Positions 12,145 to 23,806 are shown, numbered from the stretch's first letter. The stretch is 64,000 nucleotides of DNA from Pseudopyrenochaeta lycopersici (GCA_003313425.1 NHZP01000032.1:372001-436000); one strand, 5' to 3'. The notes: generated by a model from the sequence alone, not told the origin. A program made the numbers and translations.

Positions 12145-13030
12145 AGAGTAGCCTTGCGGCAATAGCTTCTGTTGATAATCACCCAAATTTTGCCTACTTT
12201 CATCTATAATTATAATTAGGCTTCTTCCCTAGCTTTCTTTCGATCAATTATTATCTTATATCTAATGTTTACGACTTATGAATGTTAGTACTTTCGTTAT
12301 ATGTGTATAAACATATGCTTTATAGGAGGATAATTGCTAGTTAGCGTATTGCCTTATAATAGTTCCAATCAATACAAAGACCATATAATCGTAATCTCAT
12401 TAATGATTTGAAAGTCTTTACCTACTATCATTAGCTAAATTACGTAAACTAGCTTCGACTTCTAATCATGCAGAGGATGAAGGAAAGGCACCCTAACGAG
12501 TGATTCCTCTTTGTATGAATGTGAGCAGAAAGTGGAATTGGTATTTCCCTATTTTCTGCGTTATTCTATAGGTTATATTCGAAGTATGTTGTCTATTTGT
12601 CCAATTACGGGATTAGGCCTGCAGCACATTGCCTCAACGACTATATTCAACGTCACCCTGCACTTCGTCTTGCTATCTGATCCTTTCATCTTTCGTCGTT
12701 TTCTAAACCATCAGTAATTCATGCTTCTACCTTATAGAGATGGCTCTGCCTGCGGTTGAATCATTGAAAGGTTCATTCCGGCTCGCACTTTCATACCCAT
12801 AAGGTTGAGCTCAACAGGCGCACCATTGGTCGAAGATCAGGAGCTGCAGTCTTCGTTCTATTATCGTGAAAAGTTATGAAGAAATCCTAGTTTGTACTCG
12901 TAATATAACCTCGTTTGTATGCCTTCACGGTGAAGTTCGGTGACACCTCAACTTTCGCTCTTGACCATTACACCTCAGCAGCTCAACGCCACTACAAATC
13001 GCCTAGAACTGCGTTCAAATATGATTCAAC
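12145..13030. other. AT-rich intergenic region
   Basis: Starts with an AT-rich stretch (about 12170-12450) that is probably the adhesin 3' UTR and terminator region. No gene-like open frame on either strand. Confidence 0.55.
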
Positions 13031-13988
13031 ATGCGTAAATCAAACTTACGGATTGAGCGGACGACAGGGACGCAGCATGTGGATACGCCTGAGCGCGTGG
13101 TAGCCTGGCTGAAGGATGTCGATATCAACGTGCCTGGTGACAGTGCAAGCTTGACTGATAATGACATCCCAAAGCAAAAAGGTAGATTTGAACCAACTAC
13201 ACCACCAAAAGGGACTCAAGTACACAGCAACCTCGAAGTATCGCCGACGGACACCTCCTTCTCCGGCCCAAGCATCTTCGACTCGCCCTTACCCGGGACG
13301 AAGCAGGAGAGTAAGCAGGACGATGCAATCCGCGAAGATATTTCAGATATTACCAGCATTCATGATGATAAGCTGCGGTGCGGTCGAACTAAAGGACAGC
13401 ATGATCATCTATATGCTGCAACCGAAACTATACAAGATAGTCTACACGCAGCCAGTTTTACCTCCCACGGCCGGCCATCAGGGAACAATGTCTTGGACTA
13501 CGACCTCAGACCCGGCTATATCCCAATTCCTTCCCGGGTAACTCTACCTCCCGATCCAAACGGACCGCGCATGGTAATGGGTAACATCCTGCCTGCAATG
13601 CACACTCGCCGACCTCCCCTGTAGTCGCACGCCTCCCTCTTGTTCTCGTTGCAAGCGCAAGGGTCAAGGCGAAACATGTCTTCTTCACCGCCGTTTCTTT
13701 GCCGAAGAACTAGATCTCTCTACAGGTGCCCAATACGGACTACCCATCTTGCTCAAGCTCAAGGACGACGACACGGAAGTTTGGCAACGGAAGCTTGAAC
13801 TGGCTGAGGAGTTGTGGAAAAACTGGTTTGCGGAACAGGACAAGAAGAATTGGGTGCTACCTGATATGCATACGCCGAGGAGTGGGTATCCGGTTGTTGG
13901 GCGGGGTATGAGGGTTTTGCATCCTGGGGAGGGGACGGGCAATACAGTGCACGCGAATCTCTATGTCGATTTAGATATTGACTATTGA
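13031..13988 (+). CDS. Hypothetical protein, probably two exons; splice or frame unresolved
   Basis: An ATG at 13031 opens 197 codons of polar, Pro/Asp/Ser-rich sequence in which WLKDVDINVPG is the most structured part. A second frame, from about 13620 to the stop at 13986-13988, encodes a compact, charged C-terminus with a CSRCKRKG knuckle and the motifs LKLKDDD and WFAEQDKKNW. The two halves read as one protein, but no canonical intron I tried keeps the phase: GTAACT at 13538 and GTAATG nearby, with the TAG at about 13624, both leave it out of frame. Either a non-obvious intron or a frameshift separates them. I do not recognise the family. Confidence 0.4.
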
Positions 13989-14439
13989 AATATAGCGATA
14001 TCGAAAGATGGGATGTGGCGTTTGTGTGTATAGGGGTGGACCGTGGCTACGGATTCGATATAAGACTCTATTTGGGTATCGGGCTACGACATATACTGGA
14101 TTTCAGCAATTCAAGCGATTGGCGCTTGTGAGACTGAAAGAATTTTCAGGCGCTGTATCCTTGGAGTTTTTGCGTTGCAATCATTCAGAGTGCACCTGAA
14201 TGCAACTGGCAATATGGCGAGCAAAGTAATACCAAACAAAATACATCGCTCTGAAATGTTTCTTGGTGCAAAAGCAATGTTCATTCAAAATCATTCTCCT
14301 TACGAAGCTTCAATCTCACTCAATATCCGCTTCACGTCCACTGCCAAATACGCACTCAGTGTTCATCGATAACAGTACATCTCACCAGCATCCTACTCCT
14401 CTTCCCATCCTGACCCACTTTTAGCTCCACAACCCAACC
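13989..14439. other. Intergenic between convergent genes
   Basis: No gene seen. The stretch lies between the 3' end of the hypothetical plus-strand gene and the 3' end of the DUF1330-like minus-strand gene, so it likely holds both 3' UTRs. Confidence 0.5.
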
Positions 14440-15339
14440 CTACAACCTCGCGCCCCCTTTCCCACCAAGCCCCATCATCTCCTGGATCCCCACCTCACTC
14501 GTCATCAAAATACACGTATCCCGCAGACTCGGCACACGATGCCTCTTATTAACCTCCTGATAGCCCTCGCTGGACAGCATGTCGCGAAAGTGGCGAATAC
14601 TCGGATAATGCGCCAGGGCAATTTCATCCCAGTCGCCCTTCCCGGCGCCGCCCACCACCTGGCCGTCCGCGGAGAGCTGTGCGATGCCCGCGGCGGACGA
14701 GGAGTTGGAGTGGGACGACTGCTTTTCTTTTCCGTTGACGGCAATGACGTTACCCACGATTTTGGCGTTGCCGCCGTGGCGCGAGCCAATGCTTTCTGCA
14801 AACGCCTTGCCGTATTTTAGATACTCGTCTTTCATTCCCGGCTTGAAGGAAAGGAGGTTGAACATGGACACCGCGCCTGATCCTTCGTTGCCAGCACTGG
14901 TTACAAATGTCTCGATCCATTGGTTCAGCTCTTCGCTTAGTTCCAGATCTTGACTGGAATCTGTGGTCTTCTTCGCGCTTGTGGTGCTGAGTCCCGGTAC
15001 TGAAGAAGGACTGGGATGCAGGAGTTTATCATTTTTGGATGCAAAGTCTTGGATAAGGCGGGAGGGCACACCGGCAGATACGTTCCATTGGTGTTGGACA
15101 AGTTTCTGGAGTTCCGCGGGCAGAGAGTTTGTGTTGGGCAGGATGAGTAGCAAGTCCCAGTGAATGTTTTGTGCGAGTAATTGTTCGGTTGATATCTGAG
15201 AAGGTAGGATAATCCACCGTATCACGCGGGAAACGACCAGTGGTGAAACATTGGATGATTTGAGGGACGAAAGAAACGTGAGTAGCGGGTTCGGAGTGGT
15301 GCTGTGCAGGGCAAGGAGGTGGAGTGTACAAAGCGGCAT
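14440..15339 (-). CDS. DUF1330-like conserved fungal protein
   Basis: Single exon of 299 codons starting at ATG 15339. The C-terminal half (from about residue 145) carries VSMFNLLSFKPGM, then HYPSIRHFRDMLSSEGYQ and HR-PSLRDTCILMT. These segments resemble the dimeric alpha-beta-barrel DUF1330 family. The N-terminal half has no recognised motif, contains a Ser/Thr-rich linker and has no signal peptide. A cytosolic location is likely. No catalytic residue can be named and the function is unknown. Confidence 0.75.
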   Translation of the reverse strand: MPLCTLHLLALHSTTPNPLLTFLSSLKSSNVSPLVVSRVIRWIILPSQISTEQLLAQNIHWDLLLILPNTNSLPAELQKLVQHQWNVSAGVPSRLIQDFASKNDKLLHPSPSSVPGLSTTSAKKTTDSSQDLELSEELNQWIETFVTSAGNEGSGAVSMFNLLSFKPGMKDEYLKYGKAFAESIGSRHGGNAKIVGNVIAVNGKEKQSSHSNSSSAAGIAQLSADGQVVGGAGKGDWDEIALAHYPSIRHFRDMLSSEGYQEVNKRHRVPSLRDTCILMTSEVGIQEMMGLGGKGGARL

Positions 15340-15791
15340 CTTGAGTGGAATTGACAGAAATCCAAGCTCTGAAAGGGTACTTAGAAATGTATCAAGTCCT
15401 GGGCTGTTGAAGTGGACGTTCGATATACTTGTTCATGGTTGATTTGGATGACGTAATCCTAATGAAAGCCGAGGTTCACAATGAGGAGTACTCACCAACT
15501 ACCTTGAGAACGAGTATTGAAGTAAACAAAATTGGTATTGACTATTTGCCGTTTCAGATTCCACGCATCCATTCTGCTTCGCTGTCGGTAAGACTTTAGC
15601 CATAGTGAGTGGCTTACTCAGAGCATTTCCTTCACGCTCTTCCTCCACGCTCGTCTTCTTCAACTCTTCGTCCTCAATCGCATTGATAGACCAGCATTGG
15701 ACCTCTGAATATGTACAAGAACAATCATTAAAAGCGACGCCGGCTAAGCGATAGTTGAAGCCCAAAATACAAAACAATCATGGCAGAACAC
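15340..15791. other. Intergenic, no gene supported
   Basis: Upstream region of the DUF1330-like gene and 3' side of the DUF3176 gene. Short frames only, none convincing. Confidence 0.5.
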
Positions 15792-17996
15792 TCAATTCTT
15801 AGCATTGCCTCCAATGGTAGCAGCAACAATACCCCCAATCGCCGCCCCTATGCCAATCCTGCGGTTCGAATGCGGCCCGTCCACACGCCATGTGTGACTA
15901 GCAACAGGCGTCGCAACCTTATGTGGTTCTGCAATACCCATCTGGCCTGGCGGTGCGTTGACTAGTTGGCCGTATTGCACACGTCGGTGGCCCACGTCTT
16001 CTAATACCTGCTCGAAGTCCCCGTGGTAAGCCATGGTCTTATCGGGTGTGATGATGGGTGCGCCAAACGCGTTTGAAATTTCGAGTGGCCCCAGTGTGAC
16101 TTTGCGACCAAGTTGCCAATAGCCCCAGTAGACGGGAAGAACGAGGAGAACGGTGACAAATGTCGCAGCGAGGGCGCCGCCAACATAAACGAAGCTGGTT
16201 ACGTATTGTTCGACAATGCCGCCGACGGCGGTATCTACTGTCTGACTATCCATACCGGCAGCAGCGCGCTTACTTACGTCTACGGTAGGCGCACCTTTGA
16301 GGTATAGGGCAGTAACGAAACTGAAGGTGTTCACCTTGCGAAGGAGTTCGACAGCGGGGTCATCTTTGCTAGACTTGGCAATATCGTACCAACAGCGACC
16401 GTTATCTTCTTTGTCCGTGTCTGCGAAGAAGGTTGTTTGCGCCGACCCGCCCCGGGCTTGAATATCCCAGCCGGTTTGGTACGTCAGGTTGGCCGAAGAG
16501 CTGTAGAGATTATTGAGGACATAAGTGAGGGCGCCTACTGTCGATGTTTCGTTGAAGTGTTCCACTAGATTAGCATACTCTAGAACTTTGAGATGGTCAA
16601 TTTGCTCAGTCTCGTTGAGCGGAGAGCTAATGGGCCAAGATTTATCGTCCTCGAAGAATTTGACGTGAACTACAATGTTCCTTCCGGCTAGTTCTTCCTT
16701 GCTGGGCGTCATAACCGTAACGGGATATCGAACAATTGCTGGTCTGATCTCACATGATCTTCTAGTTAACGTTCCCGGGCAAGATCCTTCCGTTGTACCA
16801 GCACGGCTGTTCACATAAAGCATGTCGAGCATGATACTAGCGTAAGGCTTGGACTCGTTCGCCCAGGAAGAGTTGAAACTTATGTCCCACATAGGATACG
16901 ATGCGGAAACGCCACCTTGCTGGCTCTGTCGCTGGAGTCCATAGTCGACGTCTTCGGTTGAAGTTGAGCAATTGTAGGCAAATCCTAAACCATTCATGAA
17001 GCCAGCACACTCCTGTCGGTACGGGCAGCCGAAGAAGGATGCATTACCCTGAAGCAGGTCGTGCACCTTGCCATTCGCAATCTTTCCAGAGTATGCCTCG
17101 ACGACACTCGCCCACGCCGCATCGACAGTCTTAATCTTTCCTTCATCTCCGGGTATTCCACCACTATTGGGAACCCATTTTGTTTCGATCCAACCCGTCA
17201 CAGAAGCGTTCGTGTAGTCTTTTTGCTGTGTGATCTCCGTCCTGGTGGCCTTTTGGAACAATGTACTGTCAATGACGGCAAACTTTGTCATCAGTGCAGC
17301 GAGTGCGATGATGTTGAAGTGTTTGCCAGAGGTGATAATAGCATAGAAGCTGTATGAGTAGGCGTGGTTGTAATGGAGTGTTTTGAGGGAGCTTCCTCTA
17401 AGCGCTTTTCGCCACCAAGCAATAGCCAAACCTTGGGCTATCAATGTGATCAATCCAAGATTCTGAACTTGGTTTGCGATATTGAGAAGCACGTTAGGCT
17501 GGATGGGGAATCTTCTGAAGGGCCAGTCCTTGACTCGTTTTTCATGCGACAAACCCAGGATTGCGACCGCCATGGCTGTGGCGAAGATGATGGTTAGGAA
17601 ACCCGCGAAGCCGATCCATGGGAATTGGTTCTTAAAGCCCGGCTTCCAGTCGATGCCATCATCGTAGTTCTCCTGGTTGCCCATGAATGCATGTCCCTTT
17701 TTTTCTGACGCTGGTGAGCTGCTCCGCTCATCCTGCGAGATCTCTCGCTCTTCGGTCACCGCTTCGATCTTGACATCTATATCTTTCTTTGATGAATCAG
17801 GGGAGTCCTTCCAACTGCACCGGTTGGTGTCCATATCTTTGCTGTCAGTGGTCGGAGTCTGTGGCGCAGGTTTGATTTCGTTATCTGCATCTTTGGTATC
17901 GACAATTGGGGTTTGCGGTACTGATTTGGTCTCGGCGTCAACGACCTTATTCTCAGTCGTTGGAGCTGGCGGTACTGATCTGGATTCAGCGTCCAT
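15792..17996 (-). CDS. DUF3176 multi-pass membrane protein
   Basis: Single exon, 734 codons from ATG 17996. Residues 1 to about 100 are hydrophilic and contain three tandem 18-residue repeats. Three hydrophobic segments follow near residues 125-148 (FPWIGFAGFLTIIFATAMAV), 180-195 (including GLAIAWWRKAL, the DUF3176 hallmark) and 220-240. A ~370-residue loop rich in N-glycosylation sequons and Cys, probably extracytoplasmic, precedes a last membrane segment near 630-655 and a cytoplasmic tail. The family is frequent in filamentous ascomycetes and has no known activity. Plasma or endomembrane location is inferred from topology. Confidence 0.85.
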   Translation of the reverse strand: MDAESRSVPPAPTTENKVVDAETKSVPQTPIVDTKDADNEIKPAPQTPTTDSKDMDTNRCSWKDSPDSSKKDIDVKIEAVTEEREISQDERSSSPASEKKGHAFMGNQENYDDGIDWKPGFKNQFPWIGFAGFLTIIFATAMAVAILGLSHEKRVKDWPFRRFPIQPNVLLNIANQVQNLGLITLIAQGLAIAWWRKALRGSSLKTLHYNHAYSYSFYAIITSGKHFNIIALAALMTKFAVIDSTLFQKATRTEITQQKDYTNASVTGWIETKWVPNSGGIPGDEGKIKTVDAAWASVVEAYSGKIANGKVHDLLQGNASFFGCPYRQECAGFMNGLGFAYNCSTSTEDVDYGLQRQSQQGGVSASYPMWDISFNSSWANESKPYASIMLDMLYVNSRAGTTEGSCPGTLTRRSCEIRPAIVRYPVTVMTPSKEELAGRNIVVHVKFFEDDKSWPISSPLNETEQIDHLKVLEYANLVEHFNETSTVGALTYVLNNLYSSSANLTYQTGWDIQARGGSAQTTFFADTDKEDNGRCWYDIAKSSKDDPAVELLRKVNTFSFVTALYLKGAPTVDVSKRAAAGMDSQTVDTAVGGIVEQYVTSFVYVGGALAATFVTVLLVLPVYWGYWQLGRKVTLGPLEISNAFGAPIITPDKTMAYHGDFEQVLEDVGHRRVQYGQLVNAPPGQMGIAEPHKVATPVASHTWRVDGPHSNRRIGIGAAIGGIVAATIGGNAKN
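17832..17993 (-). repeat. Three tandem 54-nt (18-residue) repeats inside the DUF3176 gene
   Basis: Directly after the start Met the protein repeats a D-x-E-x-K-x-V/A-P-x-x-P unit three times (DAESRSVPPAP, DAETKSVPQTP, DNEIKPAPQTP), with no spacer. The units have diverged in sequence but keep their length. Confidence 0.8.
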
Positions 17997-19084
17997 GGTC
18001 GCCAGCTAAGACCCGAGGTCCTGATGGCTTGAATGCAGTCAGATACAATATCAAAAAGGTACAGAGACCAGAAAGAGGGTGCTTCAGAGCACTGGACGCC
18101 TAATGGGAAAGGAGAAAAGCCGAAAACAAAGATGGGCGTCGCATGCTCCATGATTGAGGCGTATAGATATATCAGCACGGCCCTCCACATCAGCCAGCCT
18201 GGCAACCATCGTGCAGCTGGATGGATTTTGGGGGCTGATACAGAGCATGGAGTTGAGCGAAGGCTTGCGTCGATGCGTTCTAGCGTGGTAAGCGATTGGC
18301 GGAGCGACTGCACAGGCAAACCTGGGCCCTCAGCCGCACAAGCCTTGCCAACACAAGCCTTGCCATTTTGTCCCATTGCTGATGACGAAAGCGAAATTGC
18401 CCAATCGCAGAGGTGGCCGCTTCGGGCAGTCTCAAGCCACGCCAGCTGTTTTGAGCTGAAAACTTTATGCATCTTCGCAAAGTTGATCAATCGCTAAAGA
18501 AATGCGATTCCAGATCTGCCGCCTTCCTAGATATGGGCAAGTTGGGCTGTCGACATTGTTGGAAGGCCACGGCTGGACCAGGGCGGACCCAAGTGGGAGG
18601 GCGATGGTTATCGCGTGTCCATGAACCCGACAGAGTCTAGAGCTGTAAGTATGCACGTGGGACGACAGCTACTGCAACAATGCCGTCGATCGCAACCACG
18701 CGGGAGGAGAGAAAATATTCCGATGGCAAAATACTTCCTCGACACTGAAAATTACATGGGTCATTGCGCTCTAAGCAAGCTGTTAAAAAAAGTTCTTGGC
18801 GGGTTGCTTACACGAGGATCTGTGCTTGAGACAAGTAAAATGAGCCAGTCGCCTCTAGAGCTTACTGACATGAATCCTTTGAATTTTTCCTAAAGAGCGG
18901 GTCGTCTGCCACTAGAGATTTTTGCACCTCTTTCCTAATTGGCATGCCCTCCGTCGGTGAAAAGATGCCGGGTCGATGTTTGGAAAAATGTACTTTTGAT
19001 GCTGGTCGGCCCCCCAAGCGACTTCGGTTCTGGAAAACACCTCTCGCGAATGATGCGCGACGGATGCAGATCCATGTGGTGGGG
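17997..19084. other. Intergenic, no gene supported
   Basis: Upstream region of the DUF3176 gene and 3' flank of the short-chain dehydrogenase. The long minus-strand frame 17777-18490 overlaps the DUF3176 coding region and has no domain-like content. Confidence 0.5.
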
Positions 19085-20296
19085 TCAATCCTGATCCTGT
19101 TCTTCATCCATCTCTTGCTCCTCTTTGATTTCATCCCTGCCTGTCTGGTCCTCCGGGGGCATTGTCACAGCAAAGGAAAGATGCTTCCAATCTTCAATCT
19201 GTCTTTTGTTAGCTCTTCATTGATAGCCATGAATCAGTTGGACCAGAATACAAGCCGGCTACGCACCTCCTCTGTTATGCTCTTTAAGCGGTCCCTAATA
19301 CTCTCAACTGCGTAACTTCCCAGTATCAAACGCAACGGCGGATAACTACAATGGGCCAACTGCCATACCAGCTCGGCGCTTTTTACAGCGCTCACCGGCT
19401 GCCTGTCATTTAGCCACTGCACCATCCTGCGGGCATGTTGTGCTGGGCTTGTCAATACCGCATACGGCTCGCTGGGATTAGGTTTGACGAAGAAATGACC
19501 GTAGCGCTTCGGCTTGGGAGGCCCTACTTCCGGTACGGGTGCGGAGGTATAGCTGGTTGGAATTATATTGTCGTCTGGCTCATCTAATCGAACGTAGCCG
19601 GGCTCGACAAGCGTGGCCTTGATATTGAAGACATCAATCTCGTATAGCATGGATTCAATCAGGCCTTCGACTGCGTACTTGGTTGCACAATATGGACCGA
19701 GGCCTGGAACTCCAAGCGCTCCTGACGTGGAGGAGAAGATAAGGTAGCGACCGTGGTTTTGCGCACGAAAGTATGGTAGGGACAGTTGTATGATATGCAG
19801 GGTACCGAGGAAGTTGGTGGTGAATTGATTTCGCAAGTCGTAGTCGTCTTGGTCTTCGCACGCTGCTATGACGCCATATCCAGTGCTGTTGGCGATAACG
19901 TCTACTCGGCCCCAGTACTCAACGCTCCTTTTTATGACTAGATCTACCGTCTCCCGTACCCTTACATCGCACAACAAGCCCAGACAATTCCTCTCCTGCC
20001 ACTTGTTCATCTGCTCTGGTGTATTCTCATGGCTCCAGCCAACCGCCGTGCATTGATCACCATGAGCTAGTATAGCTCGAACAAGGGAACGTCCCATATG
20101 GCCCGTGGCTCCAAAGACCTGTGAACACTGTTGTCAGCCTGGGTACATGGTAGCACCAGGGAGTGCCTACAATCCATGCTGCGCGCTTTGGGGGATTGTG
20201 CTCAGATGGGGGTTCGCAGGTCGCCGGGAGCCTGAGGTTGGGGTGATGGATGGCGGCGCCCGGCGAGAGGCTCTGGCTCGCGGTATCGAAGTCCAT
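19085..20296 (-). CDS. Short-chain dehydrogenase/reductase (classical SDR)
   Basis: Exons 20296-20171, 20118-19267 and 19198-19085 give 363 residues; the introns are 52 and 68 nt and both phase 0. The cofactor motif GATGHMG (residues 45-51) spans the exon 1/2 join, which supports the splice. NSTG is near 119, a serine in IFSSTSG near 171, and the catalytic YCATK gives Tyr185/Lys189. An N-terminal extension of ~40 residues precedes the Rossmann fold; ATG 20296 is preferred, although the frame is open to an ATG at 20479. Exon 3 encodes an acidic Glu/Asp/Gln tail. It is an NAD(P)-dependent oxidoreductase resembling fungal SDRs that act on lipids, sterols or polyketides; the substrate cannot be told. 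Confidence 0.9.
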
Positions 20297-20551
20297 AGGA
20301 TGAAGAGGAAGTTGCGCGTTGGAAGTCGACTTGAAGCTGTCTTTTGGACGCGGGGAGCTGGGAGCTGGACCAGCCAATCGGAGACGTCCAAAAGACGGCA
20401 GTTTAATTGCCGCAAAGTCCGCTTCAGAGACTGAGGATCCAGGGGTATACAGACGAGATGGCATCCAGCAGTGACGCATGATGCTTAAATATGGGGTCCA
20501 GTTTGCAGTACAGGCTGTGTTGTCGGCGGCATCAGCGTCTGACCGGCTACA

Positions 20552-20836
20552 TCAAGGCATAAGAAACCTCCTTTCATCGAGCAGGAAGCGGAGCCCGTCG
20601 AACAACAATTGACTTGGGAAGGCCTGTTGCCGGTTCATAAAGTTGCTGACGAGAATGAAAAACATGATAAAGATGTCCAGATGCAGAGGCGACGTGAGGA
20701 AGAAGTGGTAGGCCAGGAACAGGAAGGCTTGTGCTCGATATCTGCTCTTGATAGACCGGATGACTCTGGCGGCGCGGGCAGCGTTTGCATGGTTGTTCGG
20801 TATCTTGAACCTGACGGCCTTGGAGAGAGCGGCCAT
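20552..20836 (-). CDS. Small hypothetical membrane protein (94 aa)
   Basis: Single open frame with ATG at 20836, divergent from mmm1. The N-terminal third is basic (KAVRFKIPNN, then ARVIRSIKSRYR), followed by a hydrophobic, aromatic-rich segment (AFLFLAYHFF and LDIFIMFFILVSNFM) compatible with one or two membrane passes. A basic C-terminus ends in RFLLDERRF. The composition looks protein-like, not random, but I do not recognise a family. A frame on the same strand in another register (20574-21146) overlaps it and seems to be a shadow. Confidence 0.5.
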   Translation of the reverse strand: MAALSKAVRFKIPNNHANAARAARVIRSIKSRYRAQAFLFLAYHFFLTSPLHLDIFIMFFILVSNFMNRQQAFPSQLLFDGLRFLLDERRFLMP

Positions 20837-21074
20837 GCTGGAAGCGAATATATAGGCGCAAGTGAACTGGTGGTGTGACCTGGATATGCGTGCATCGGGG
20901 GTGGAGTGACCTGGGGGAATCGAGGCTTATCGATAGCAGGCGGCTCGTCCCTCCCATCCCTGCAAGCTCGGCAGCTTTCACGCCTATTACGTCTTGCTGG
21001 CAACCTTTACGAGCACCACCTCTCCAGCCACACCTCCACCATGACCGATCGATAGCAGAGCCAAAGACGCGAGC

Positions 21075-22584
21075 ATGGCTAAACCGGTGCCCACTCCAGT
21101 TCCGCCCCCAGTGGCGCAAGGCGGCTCCTCGTACGGCGTCTTCCATCTCATGTCAAACCCCACTAATGTCACATAGCCTCTCCTTCACCCAGGGCTTCCT
21201 TCTCGGCCAGCTCTCCATCGCTCTCCTAATATTCTTCTTCATAAAGTTCTTCATCTTTGGCGAGCCACCGTCGGCCGACGACCGCGCCCTCCACCTCAAT
21301 TCGCTGCGCCGCGCCCGCACGCTTGCCCACCAGCAATCAATCAAGACGCTGCGGACGCGCGCAAACTCGACGAGTCTCTCTCTACGGCACAAGCCTTCAC
21401 GGAGTATCATTAGGAAGGGGGAAGAAAGCAGAGGAGGACCGAGCATTGGAACAATTCTCGCCAAGACATACTACAACGTCAAAGGACACCAGCCTGAAAG
21501 TCTGGACTGGTTCAATGTGCTCATTGCGCAGACGATTGCGCAACTGAGGGCTGATGCAAGACAAGATGAAGCCGTGCTCACATCGCTTACCGAGATTCTA
21601 AACTCTGGGAGCAAGCCGGACTGGATTGGAGAAATTCGGGTTACGGAGATTGCCCTGGGCGATGAGTTCCCTATTCTCAGTAACTGCAGGGTCATGCCAG
21701 CAGAAGATGGCTTCTGGTATGGGCCAGGAAGCACAGGGAATGAGGAGGGAAGACTCCAAGCAAGGATGGATGTTGACTTGAGCGACGTCATCACAATTGG
21801 CGTGGAGACGACGTTGAATTTGAACTGGCCGAAACCCATGTCTGCTGTCCTACCAGTCGCACTGGCCGTGAGCATTGTGCGCTTCTCAGGAACGCTTGCT
21901 GTATCCTTCATACCATCTTCCTCGCCACCAGCGACCTCCACTTCTCCAACATCGAACACACATCTCTCGTCTGATCCACAGCGCCCTTCAACCTCCTCGT
22001 CTAACGGCACTCCACACCGTCCTACAACACTAGCATTTACATTTCTCGACGACTACCGCCTAGATTTGTCTGTTCGCTCACTCGTGGGCTCTCGTTCGCG
22101 CTTGCAAGATGTACCAAAGATTGCACAGCTCATCGAGTCGCGTGTTCACGCCTGGTTCGACGAACGAGCGGTAGAGCCGCGCTTTCAACAAATCGTCCTT
22201 CCCTCGCTTTGGCCACGAAAACACAACACAAGAGGCGGAGCAACCGAAGACGTGGCCGCAGATGACGATGAAGAGGGTATTGACCTCGACGATCCATTTG
22301 TAGACAATGTACCCCCTAGAGGCAGTGCCACAACACTAGGCCCAGCATTTATACCCACCTCATCCACGGCATCGACGCTCGAAGCGCGCATAGAAGCCGA
22401 GGGCGCCAAGCTACGAGAAGCAGAAATTAGAGCAGGCGTGAGGAAACCATCCCATCAGAGCAGTGTAAGCAGAGACGACAGCGCCGAGGGAATGCGCTGG
22501 AGAGGCGAGTCAAGTCGGCCTCGCCCCATCAGCAGGATCAGCGGGGGTTTACCGGGGAGCATGCCAGGTGCCATGCCCCGATGA
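21075..22584 (+). CDS. mmm1: Maintenance of mitochondrial morphology protein 1 (ERMES subunit Mmm1)
   Basis: Exons 21075-21130 and 21177-22584 (46-nt intron, CACTAAT branch) give 487 residues. A short Pro-rich lumenal N-terminus leads into LSFTQGFLLGQLS and an Ile/Phe-rich membrane anchor (IALLIFFFIKFFIFG). An SMP lipid-binding domain follows from about residue 120 to 380, with ESLDWFNVLIAQ and the DVDLSD region. It carries a Ser/Thr/Pro-rich insertion, and the C-terminal tail is acidic then basic. In yeast Mmm1 is the ER-anchored member of the ERMES complex (with Mdm10, Mdm12 and Mdm34), tethering ER to mitochondria and transferring phospholipids. The usual length is 400-500 residues, so this copy is complete. 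The splice restores SLSFTQGF directly after the Pro-rich leader. Confidence 0.97.
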
Positions 22585-23806
22585 CGCTGAGTAAGTGAGA
22601 CGTGTAATTTTTCAACCATGTATCTATATGTACAATACACCATGTGAACAATATCTCATAACAGTAGCTGGTCTGCATTATGAGTATGTTTATTATCAAA
22701 GAAAACTCAACATACATAGCATGTAATTTGACAAGCCTTTCAACAATATCAACCAAGAACACCCAACTTCTTGAGATTTCTTCATTCTTTGCTGTGTATT
22801 GGAAAACAGCATTCAACATTCACGTACCTCCCTTGACCAACCTCTCTACCATCTTTCGCACAGTCTCGTACGTGACGTGAACGTCATTATATCCCAAGCA
22901 CTTCGATGCACATCTTGGAAGGAGCTACCTGCAGCGTGATCAGGGCCAGACTTGTGATACTCTTCCCCACCCTTCCACAGACAGTGCAAGAACCTCAGGT
23001 GTTATAAATTGGACTTTAGAAATCAATCTTCCTCGCCATGTCGTATGCCTCAGTCTGCGCTTTCAACACGGACACTCGGACGATGTAACATATCATCGAT
23101 TCAGTCATACCCGTATACATATCACCACTACGTTTCCAATGCACACCAAATACCTATACCATGGCATGCCATTCTATAGCACTACGCCTACCACTGCATC
23201 TAGGATATCAGCGCCACTCCCAACCACCTACCACCCACGCGCACATTCACTCATTCACAACCCAGCCCACCAGGCAGCCGGCCGTCCGCCTGCACACACG
23301 CTGCACCCGCACTACCTTATATTGCCCGTCTAGCGTAAACGTAAAAGTAAAAATAAAAGTAAAAGTAAAAGTACATTCAATACCGCCCGCACCTAGTACA
23401 TCTTGTTGAAAAAAAAGACGAAGGAAAAAAGAGTTCGAGACTCCAATCATCATATCCCTGGATTGAAAACACCCCTCCAACAAGAAAACAGAACCTCCTT
23501 CCGCCGAGTACAGAAGGTGAAAGAGGAAAATGGCAAAACCAGGGGGTATTTTCCTTCAACTTCTGGGGGAAAAAAAGGTGAATTTTCTAAAAAAAAGTTT
23601 TGTTTCTGCAAGGTGGGGGGAAAACGATGGTTCAAAACAAAGTGGAAAAGGTAGGAGGAGTTTTCTAAGCTAAAATCTTTCCTGGGCCCTTGGAAGATAA
23701 GCATTCGTGGGACAATATTGTGCAATTATACCATTCGTTGGGCTACCCTTTTCACGTCAAAGGAAAAGTGTCTACTATTAAGGCTGCCATGGATAGCTAT
23801 CAAAGT
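22585..23806. other. Intergenic region between convergent genes, low complexity
   Basis: The 3' ends of mmm1 and the WHIM gene face each other here. The stretch is AT-rich with purine runs (23400-23640). No gene-like frame is supported; overlapping short frames on both strands are low-complexity. Confidence 0.55.
23335..23373. repeat. Hexanucleotide microsatellite (GTAAAA)n
   Basis: Six consecutive six-base units, four of them exact GTAAAA and the others GTAAAC and ATAAAA, plus a partial unit, lying in the convergent intergenic region. Confidence 0.85.

Noticed and set aside
17777..18490. 237-codon minus frame over the DUF3176 start
   Set aside because: Different register of the repeat-coding N-terminus of DUF3176; no independent support.
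20574..21146. 190-codon minus frame across the mmm1 5' end
   Set aside because: Composition shaped by the opposite-strand mmm1 exon and by the small 94-aa frame; no domain.
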